From assembly GCF_900107235.1 (NCBI RefSeq), contig NZ_FNPF01000003.1, positions 62,001 through 126,000 on the forward strand: DNA of 64,000 bases, read 5' to 3'. Positions 59,180 to 64,000 of the stretch are shown piece by piece; position 1 is the first letter of the stretch, and each line of letters opens with the position of its first letter. The position numbers were made by a program, and so were the translations under genes. The DNA comes from Citreimonas salinaria (GTDB lineage Bacteria > Pseudomonadota > Alphaproteobacteria > Rhodobacterales > Rhodobacteraceae). The notes under the pieces were generated by a model, which worked only from the letters and a program-made list of their open reading frames with translations, did not search any database and had not been told where the DNA came from.

Positions 59180-59811
59180 CACACCCGAACCTCGACGACC
59201 GGCACGTCGGGAACCTGTCCCGCGTGGAAACTGGCGACGCTGACATGGATGCGATCGATGTCGAAGCGCACCGGGACGTCGAACTCGAAGCCGGCGCTGA
59301 CCTCGGCGCCGGACAGCGGCGGCTCGACGAATGTCACGATGCCCGTCGCGCCGTCGACCTCGAAGTCCACCCCCTCGTATTGCGGCACGTCCTGGACGGC
59401 CGCGGTGACCGTGCCGGAAACCGGCTTGGTGATCGGTCGGGCATAGCTTTCCGAACCGGACCGGTAGGTCTTGATCAGCTGGAAGCTTCTCGTCGCCCCG
59501 TCGCCGCGCGCGATGACCTGGTCCGTCGGCGCGGTCGCCCGCGACGGCGTGCAGGATTTGTAATCCGCCCAGTCCTTCCAGCGAAACGCGTGCAGCTGCC
59601 CTTGGCGCGCTTCGAAGAAGCCGATCAACTTCTCGACGTCATCGAGCGAGCGCAGGCCCAACCCGGCATCATAGCGCCGCCGCGAATGCGCCCACGGCGT
59701 GTTGCGCTCCTCGAATCCGCTCGTCAGTTGCACGATATCGGTGCGTCGCTCCGGTCCGCCGACGGAGCCGAAGCTGAGGTCGGCGGGAAATCTCACGTCA
59801 TGGAAGGCCAT
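59179..59811 (-). CDS. GTA distal tail protein (g12, DUF2460)
   Basis: 210 residues of the DUF2460 family: MAFHDVRFPADLSFGSVGGPERRTDIV and RRRYDAGLGLRSLDDVEKLIGFFEARQGQLHAFRWKDW (in parts), then a beta-rich C-terminal part ending VVEVRV. The orthologue forms the ring at the tail tip. It follows the tape-measure gene after 12 bases and overlaps g13. Confidence 0.94.
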   Translation of the reverse strand: MAFHDVRFPADLSFGSVGGPERRTDIVQLTSGFEERNTPWAHSRRRYDAGLGLRSLDDVEKLIGFFEARQGQLHAFRWKDWADYKSCTPSRATAPTDQVIARGDGATRSFQLIKTYRSGSESYARPITKPVSGTVTAAVQDVPQYEGVDFEVDGATGIVTFVEPPLSGAEVSAGFEFDVPVRFDIDRIHVSVASFHAGQVPDVPVVEVRV

Positions 59812-59823
59812 GTGTTCCTCCGG

Positions 59824-60480
59824 TTACCTGTTGCGTCCGCCACGGCTGAGCGCGCGGCTCATCTGGGCGGCGATCTGGCTCTGGCTGCGCTGGAAGCCCT
59901 GGACGTCGGGCGTCGAGATGTTCATCACCACCGTGACCGGCCGCGACCCGCCCTGCGCACGCACGCCAAGCTTGCCGTCGGGCCCGCGGCTCAGCGGCAT
60001 GATTGCCTCGGGGCCGGCCTCGCCCATCAGACCGGTACCGCCCCGCATCGGGAAGGTCGTGGGCCCGTTCACGACGCCGCCCGTCGCAAAGGGCATCACG
60101 CGTCCCTGCGAGAAGCTGCCGCCGTCGGCGAAAGCGCCCCCGAAGATCGTCGAGATACCATTGGCCAGCATGCCGCCCACGTGGCTTGCCACCGGCTTCA
60201 CCGCGGCGCGCCAGGCGGTGTTGATCATCGAATCCGCCACGGTCTTCAGCGCGTCGGACAGCTTCATGCCATCCAGTACGACGCCGTCGATCGCCCGCGT
60301 CACGCCGCGCGACAGCGTAGCCTCCAACCGGGCTGCATTGCGGCCCGTTGCGGAAAAGGTCTCGTTGATGCGACGCAGCTCGGCGTCGAACGACGACGCC
60401 ATGCCGACCGCCCCGGATAGGGACCGCTCCAGCACATCGACCTCGTCGCCGAGGTCCGACAGCTTCTCGTAATCGCTCAT
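59824..60480 (-). CDS. GTA tape measure protein (g11)
   Basis: 218 residues. An N-terminal coiled-coil region (EKLSDLGDEVDVLERSLSGAVG...ELRRINETFSATGRNA, in parts), then a Gly-rich domain (GGAFADGGSFSQGRVMPFATGGVV) typical of phage tape-measure C-termini. The small size matches the short tail of RcGTA (219 residues there). The start is ATG 60480; a GTG at 60483 is possible. Confidence 0.93.
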   Translation of the reverse strand: MSDYEKLSDLGDEVDVLERSLSGAVGMASSFDAELRRINETFSATGRNAARLEATLSRGVTRAIDGVVLDGMKLSDALKTVADSMINTAWRAAVKPVASHVGGMLANGISTIFGGAFADGGSFSQGRVMPFATGGVVNGPTTFPMRGGTGLMGEAGPEAIMPLSRGPDGKLGVRAQGGSRPVTVVMNISTPDVQGFQRSQSQIAAQMSRALSRGGRNR

Positions 60481-60677
60481 CACGACGCTCCTTCATTGCG
60501 GTCGGGAAAGGCCGCCATCAGTTCGGACAGCCGGTCCCGGCTCATTGCGGGGCGACCTGCATCTTGGCCCAGCAGCAGCTGCAACTCGGCCGGGGTCAGG
60601 TCCCAAAATTCCGCCGGGCGCAGGCCAAGTCCGTGCATCCCGGCGCGCATCAGGGCGGGCCAGTCAAACGCCGCCAT
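60480..60677 (-). CDS. GTA tail assembly chaperone (g10.1, rcc01693-type)
   Basis: 65 residues: MAAFDWPALMRAGMHGLGLRPAEFWDLTPAELQLLLG in parts, matching the rcc01693 family of small tail-assembly proteins. It overlaps g10 by 14 bases in another frame and g11 by 1 base. In lambda-like phages the equivalent G/GT proteins act together; here the overlap is consistent with such coupling, but a frameshift site is not obvious. Confidence 0.88.
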   Translation of the reverse strand: MAAFDWPALMRAGMHGLGLRPAEFWDLTPAELQLLLGQDAGRPAMSRDRLSELMAAFPDRNEGAS

Positions 60678-60996
60678 CGGCCTGGTCCGGCAGCATGAAT
60701 GCGCGCGCCAGCAATTCGGCGGCCGCGCGTGCCGCGGCCATCGGTCCGCCCTCGATCTCGACCGACAGCAGGTCCTGCGCCCGCCCCGCCCAGCCACCGC
60801 CTCGCAATCCGGCCACGATCAGCGCCAGCACGTCCCGCGTCGAGAAGGCGCTGCGTTCGAAGCGTTGAACCAGATCGACAAGCGACCCGCTTTCGAGCCC
60901 GGCCTCCAGTTCCGCCAGCGCGCCCAGGGTCAGACGCATCCGGTGACGCTCGCCATCAATGACAAGCGCCACCTCGCCCCTCCACGGATTGGCCAT
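60664..60996 (-). CDS. GTA tail assembly chaperone (g10)
   Basis: 110 residues starting MANPWRGEVALVIDGERHRMRLTLGALAELE, the GTA-gp10 family signature. It is expected to bring the tape measure and tail tube together. It follows the tail-tube gene (stop 60999) with a 4-base style overlap of stop and start regions. Confidence 0.92.
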   Translation of the reverse strand: MANPWRGEVALVIDGERHRMRLTLGALAELEAGLESGSLVDLVQRFERSAFSTRDVLALIVAGLRGGGWAGRAQDLLSVEIEGGPMAAARAAAELLARAFMLPDQADGGV

Positions 60997-60998
60997 GA

Positions 60999-61418
60999 TC
61001 AGACGGGCTGCGCGGTGAACTGCAAAGCGCCCGCCGAGGCCAGCGAGACCTCGTAGGTCGCCTCGCCGTTATGCGAACCGGCGTATTCGATCGCCGTGAC
61101 CTGAAACGCGCCCTGGACCGTGCCGAAGTCCGGTATGATGACCTGAAAGTCGGGCGTCTCGCCGTCGAAGAAGATCTGGCGCGCGCGCTCGTCGGTCCCA
61201 GCGTCCTTGAACACGCCCGAGCCGGAAATGTTCGCCGACTTCACGCCGGCGCCTGCCAGCAGCTCTCGCCATCCGCCTTGCGATTCCAGCGTTGTGACGT
61301 CCACCTGTTCGGCGTTGAAGCTGACGCGCGTCGCGCGCAGGCCCGCCATCGTCTCGAACTGGCCGCTTCCGGTCAGGTCGACCTTGACCAGCAGGTCCTT
61401 GCCGTTTTGTGCACCCAT
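60999..61418 (-). CDS. GTA major tail tube protein (g9)
   Basis: 139 residues, rich in beta (MGAQNGKDLLVKVDLTGSGQFETMAGLRA start). The conserved block TTLESQGGWRELLAGAGVKSANISGSGVF and the C-terminal EVSLASAGALQFTAQ fit the phage major tail 2 family. It forms the stacked rings of the tail. It lies 51 bases after g8. Confidence 0.94.
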   Translation of the reverse strand: MGAQNGKDLLVKVDLTGSGQFETMAGLRATRVSFNAEQVDVTTLESQGGWRELLAGAGVKSANISGSGVFKDAGTDERARQIFFDGETPDFQVIIPDFGTVQGAFQVTAIEYAGSHNGEATYEVSLASAGALQFTAQPV

Positions 61419-61469
61419 CGTAACTCTCCGTCGTGTGGTTGCGCGGCGAAAACCGCGCGGGTTTCGGGG

Positions 61470-61874
61470 TCAGACGTCTTCCACGCGTGCGCGGAACGTC
61501 AGGTCAATGCGGCGCAACCCGCTGTCCCGTGCGGCCGTCGCCCGGCGGAACCAGAGACCCACGAGCCGGCCGCGCGTCAGCGCAAGATCAGCCCGGTCGA
61601 GCGCATCGCTGATCGCCGCCGCGGCCTCCTTCGCGGTCTGGAAGCCTTCATTCTCGGTCACCACCGAGATGACGAGTTCGTGCCAGGCGCCGGCGCCGCT
61701 CGCGTCGCTGGCGTCCTTGGCCGTCTCGGCGCCCAAGGCGACGTAGAGGCGCGGAAGCGTACCCTGCGGCATGGCATCGAAGATGTTGCCCGCGACAAGC
61801 GCGTTCAGCGCGTCGTCCGAAGCAAGCCGTTGATACACGGCCATCTGCAGGGGTGCGGCAAGCGCATAGCTCAT
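61470..61874 (-). CDS. GTA tail terminator protein (g8, DUF3168)
   Basis: 134 residues, MSYALAAPLQMAVYQRLASDDAL, AGNIFDAMPQGTLPRLYVALGAE and a C-terminal DLTFRARVEDV. This is the DUF3168 family that caps the top of the tail tube. ATG at 61874 overlaps the g7 stop by 4 bases. Confidence 0.92.
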   Translation of the reverse strand: MSYALAAPLQMAVYQRLASDDALNALVAGNIFDAMPQGTLPRLYVALGAETAKDASDASGAGAWHELVISVVTENEGFQTAKEAAAAISDALDRADLALTRGRLVGLWFRRATAARDSGLRRIDLTFRARVEDV

Positions 61875-62212
61875 GACGCGATCTCCTCGACGCATTGGCA
61901 AAGAAGGTAGCGGATCGCCGGCTCGTCCTCGGTCACCGCGTCGATCCGGAAGACGCGTTCGCCCATGCGGAACCGGTGACCGGCCACCGGACGCGCGCTG
62001 TGCCCTTCGGGCGCGGCCCGCACGATCACCTGGAACCGCGCCACCGAGAGCGAACCCGCATCGCTGTCCGAAGTCATGCGGCCGGTGCGCGGTCGGACCT
62101 CGGCCCAGAGGGTGCCGAGCGGTGCCCAGCTGTGCACGAACCCGCCAGCGCCATCCTCAAGGCGCGTTCCCGCTTCCAGCACCAGGGGTCGGTTCAGGAG
62201 GACCCTGCTCAT
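61871..62212 (-). CDS. GTA stopper / head-tail joining protein (g7)
   Basis: 113 residues starting MSRVLLNRPLVLEAGTRLEDGAGGF, with the beta-rich WAEVRPRTGRM and ARFQVIVRAAPEG segments of phage head-tail adaptors. In RcGTA this ring closes the head. Overlaps g6 and g8 by 4 bases each. Confidence 0.92.
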   Translation of the reverse strand: MSRVLLNRPLVLEAGTRLEDGAGGFVHSWAPLGTLWAEVRPRTGRMTSDSDAGSLSVARFQVIVRAAPEGHSARPVAGHRFRMGERVFRIDAVTEDEPAIRYLLCQCVEEIAS

Positions 62213-62805
62213 GCGCTGAACCCCAGACGTATCGGCGCGTAGCGCGCGATCAGGCTCGTCACGCCGAACGGCATGCAACCCTGGCCTAAGGCCGTTTCGT
62301 CGCGATATTCGTAGTAGTGCGCCGCCAGAAGCAGCACCGCCTGCCGCAGATCCGCCGGGATGGCGTCGAACCTGTCCCCGTAGCCCGAGTCGAAGCGGAT
62401 CTCCGCGCGCCCGTGGCTCGGCACGCTCGGCAGACTCGCTCCCCGTGCCTTCAGAACGGGCGCATAGGCGTCCTCTTCCAGCCGCCACCGTTCGGCGGGA
62501 ACGACCGACACGGTCGCGCCGTCGGCATCGATCAGGGTCACGCTTTCGATCCGGGTGACGGGGGCCACCGGAAGCGGCTGCGCATGGTGGTCGCGCCAGG
62601 CGCTCAGCCGCAGCACGAAGCGGCGGGACAACAGCGCCTTGCCGACACGCCCTTCGATCGCGGCCATCGCCGCACGCAGGAACGAGCCGAGCACGGGATC
62701 CTGCAGACTGTCCTCGGCAAAGCCGGTGCCCAGCCGCAGGTGCTGCCGCAAATCGGCAATCGGAAGACCCGCGTCCTCGACCTGAGTTTCTTCCAGCAAG
62801 ATCAT
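62209..62805 (-). CDS. GTA head-tail adaptor (g6)
   Basis: 198 residues. MILLEETQVEDAGLPIADLRQHLRLG and the C-terminal AVLLLAAHYYEYRD are the phage gp6/phiE125 gp8-like adaptor signature, with the YYEYR motif near the end. The ATG at 62805 is preferred because GGAGA lies 6 bases upstream; ATG 62811 is too close to it. Follows the capsid gene after a 162-base gap that holds a hairpin. Confidence 0.92.
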   Translation of the reverse strand: MILLEETQVEDAGLPIADLRQHLRLGTGFAEDSLQDPVLGSFLRAAMAAIEGRVGKALLSRRFVLRLSAWRDHHAQPLPVAPVTRIESVTLIDADGATVSVVPAERWRLEEDAYAPVLKARGASLPSVPSHGRAEIRFDSGYGDRFDAIPADLRQAVLLLAAHYYEYRDETALGQGCMPFGVTSLIARYAPIRLGFSA

Positions 62806-62928
62806 GTTCATTCTCCGAAATCCCGTCCCGCGTTCCGCAGGCAAGCAGAGGTGGACGCGCGCCGCCCACGCCGCTCGTGCGGAGGGGAGCTGCTGGCCGA
62901 CGTGACCGTTGATGCGCGCGCCCGGGCC

Positions 62929-62951
62929 GGCCGGAACCTTCAGGTCCGGCC
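62929..62951. repeat. Hairpin between capsid and adaptor genes of the GTA
   Basis: GGCCGGA-a-CC-TTCA-GG-TCCGGCC: 9 paired bases with one bulge, 17 bases after the capsid stop on the minus strand. No T-run. It could process or stabilise the 3' end of the capsid message, needed in large amounts; this is inference. Confidence 0.6.
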
Positions 62952-62967
62952 GACCGTCTCAGGCGCT

Positions 62968-64000
62968 TCAGACGGCGCAGCGCAGCAGCTTGATCGCCGC
63001 AAAGTCACTGACATCGCCGCCGACGCGCTTGGTCGCATAGAACAGGACATGCGGCTTGGCGCTGAACGGGTCGCGCAGGATGCGCAGGTCGGGTCGCTCG
63101 GCGATGGTGTAGCCGGCGCCGAAATCACCGAATGCAATCGGAGTGGCATCGAGACCGATGTCGGGCATGTCCTCTGCGATGAGCACGGGATAGCCGAGCA
63201 GACGGGCCGGCTCTCCGGTCGAGAAGCCGTCGGACCACAGGTGACGCCCGTCCGCGTCCTTGAGCTTGCGCAGCGCGCCGGCGGTACGCGAGTTCATCAC
63301 GAAGCTCGCCTTTGCGCGGTAGACCGCACCCAGCGCGTAGACCAGGTCGATCAGCGCATCGCCGCTGCCGATGTGGTCCGCGACGCCGGTGGCGATGTAG
63401 CCGAGGCGGCCCCACGACCAGCTGCCCTCGACGACGGCGGTGTGGTTCAGGAAGCCGCGTGGCTTGTCGATGCCGTCGCCGTTCACAAAGGCCGACGCTT
63501 CCGAGCGCGCGAACTTGTCGGCGATACGCGTCGCCAGCCAGGTCTCGACGTCGAAGGCGGTGTCGTCCAGCAGGCGCTGGGATACCTTCGGCATGGCGTT
63601 CAGCTCGTAGAGCGGGATCGAGATGCGGTCGATCGTCGGCGTGTTGGTCTCGGCCGTGGCACCGGTCTCGTTCGCCCATCCGGCGCCGGTGTCGTTCTGG
63701 TCGATCAAGACGTCGAAGGACGACGACTCGACGTTCACGATGTTGGCGATCGCCCGGATCGACGCGGTGGATGCCAGAGTCGACTTGATGATCGCCGAGG
63801 TCTGCGGATCGACCAGGAAGCCGCCGTCGGAATTGACCGCCGCTGACAGCGCCTTGCTCTCGAACTCCAGACCGCGCAGGCCGTCGTCGTCGCCCGAGCG
63901 AAGGTAGGCGTCGAACGCCTTCTGGTGCGGCGCGTCGAGTTCGGCGGCCGAAGTGGACAGCGCCGGGCGGGCCGCGCGGGCGTTCTTGTGATCAAGCATG
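62968..64000 (-). CDS. GTA major capsid protein (g5), 5' end outside the window
   Basis: At least 343 residues of the HK97-fold phage capsid family. FESKALSAAVNSDGGFLVDPQ marks the usual site just after the N-terminal scaffold; later DRISIPLYELNAMPKVSQRLLDDTAFDVE, NGDGIDKPRGFL, MNSRTAGALRKLKDADGRHLW and DFAAIKLLRCAV. RcGTA g5 has about 400 residues, so the ATG at 63999 is probably internal and 50 or more N-terminal residues lie upstream. The upstream GTA genes g1-g4 are not in this window. Confidence 0.94.
   Translation of the reverse strand, partial: MLDHKNARAARPALSTSAAELDAPHQKAFDAYLRSGDDDGLRGLEFESKALSAAVNSDGGFLVDPQTSAIIKSTLASTASIRAIANIVNVESSSFDVLIDQNDTGAGWANETGATAETNTPTIDRISIPLYELNAMPKVSQRLLDDTAFDVETWLATRIADKFARSEASAFVNGDGIDKPRGFLNHTAVVEGSWSWGRLGYIATGVADHIGSGDALIDLVYALGAVYRAKASFVMNSRTAGALRKLKDADGRHLWSDGFSTGEPARLLGYPVLIAEDMPDIGLDATPIAFGDFGAGYTIAERPDLRILRDPFSAKPHVLFYATKRVGGDVSDFAAIKLLRCAV

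Noticed and set aside
60660-60680. Programmed frameshift between GTA g10 and g10.1
   Set aside because: The genes overlap by 14 bases, but no slippery heptamer was seen and g10.1 has its own ATG.
53603-64000. Ordinary prophage
   Set aside because: Order, small tape measure and gene set are those of the RcGTA, and the visible part has no integrase, repressor, lysis or replication gene.

Overview
The window is high-GC DNA from an alphaproteobacterium of the order Rhodobacterales (Roseobacter / Paracoccus / Rhodobacter relatives). The evidence is a nuo operon interrupted by small accessory genes typical of that order, a long NuoE with a C-terminal extension, the gene order nuoN-birA-coaX-rnj, and the distal two thirds of a gene transfer agent (GTA) structural cluster that matches the Rhodobacter capsulatus GTA gene for gene. 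I see no rRNA, tRNA, CRISPR array, insertion sequence or integrase.

Layout. 1-2.4 kb: an exported nonapeptide-repeat / PRC-barrel protein and tgt on the minus strand. 2.5-5.4 kb: a glycosyltransferase and a DEAD-box RNA helicase on the plus strand, closed by a bidirectional terminator. 5.5-9.9 kb (minus): OsmC-like protein, then birA, coaX, ribonuclease J and a HAD phosphatase, mostly overlapping. 10.1-29.7 kb (minus): all fourteen nuo genes of respiratory complex I (nuoC and nuoD separate) with nine extra small genes between them, a candidate promoter upstream of nuoA and a clear terminator after nuoN. 29.9-39.5 kb (minus): a nine-gene leucine/isovalerate catabolism operon (ivd, mccB, mccA, hydratase, HMG-CoA lyase, an acyl-CoA synthetase, a GST and two small proteins) with a near-consensus promoter and an overlapping palindromic operator. 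39.7-49.4 kb: stress protein, HAD phosphatase, glmU-glmS, lipoprotein, moaA, anmK, tyrS, a 36-residue membrane peptide and a GNAT-like protein. 49.7-53.4 kb: two cyclophilins, pgk, an FtsB/DivIC-like protein and cysE. 53.6-64 kb (minus): the GTA genes from the major capsid (cut by the window edge) through head completion, tail tube, tape measure, baseplate hub, peptidase and the 1310-residue host-contact protein, ending with a small extra gene and a terminator.

How the parts fit: complex I takes electrons from NADH; the leucine operon turns isovaleryl-CoA into acetyl-CoA and acetoacetate and passes electrons to the quinone pool; BirA, just downstream of nuo, would attach the biotin needed by MccA. 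GlmS, GlmU and AnmK make or recycle amino-sugar precursors of the cell wall. The GTA is the only phage-derived block and sits between ordinary housekeeping genes, as a domesticated element does.

The least explained parts are the three consecutive copies of a helix-hairpin-helix module between nuoE and nuoF, the other accessory nuo genes, the nonapeptide-repeat protein, two GGAAC-N16/17-CGTT promoter-like sites in front of two genes, and a shared hairpin placed just after the stop codons of nuoJ and tyrS.
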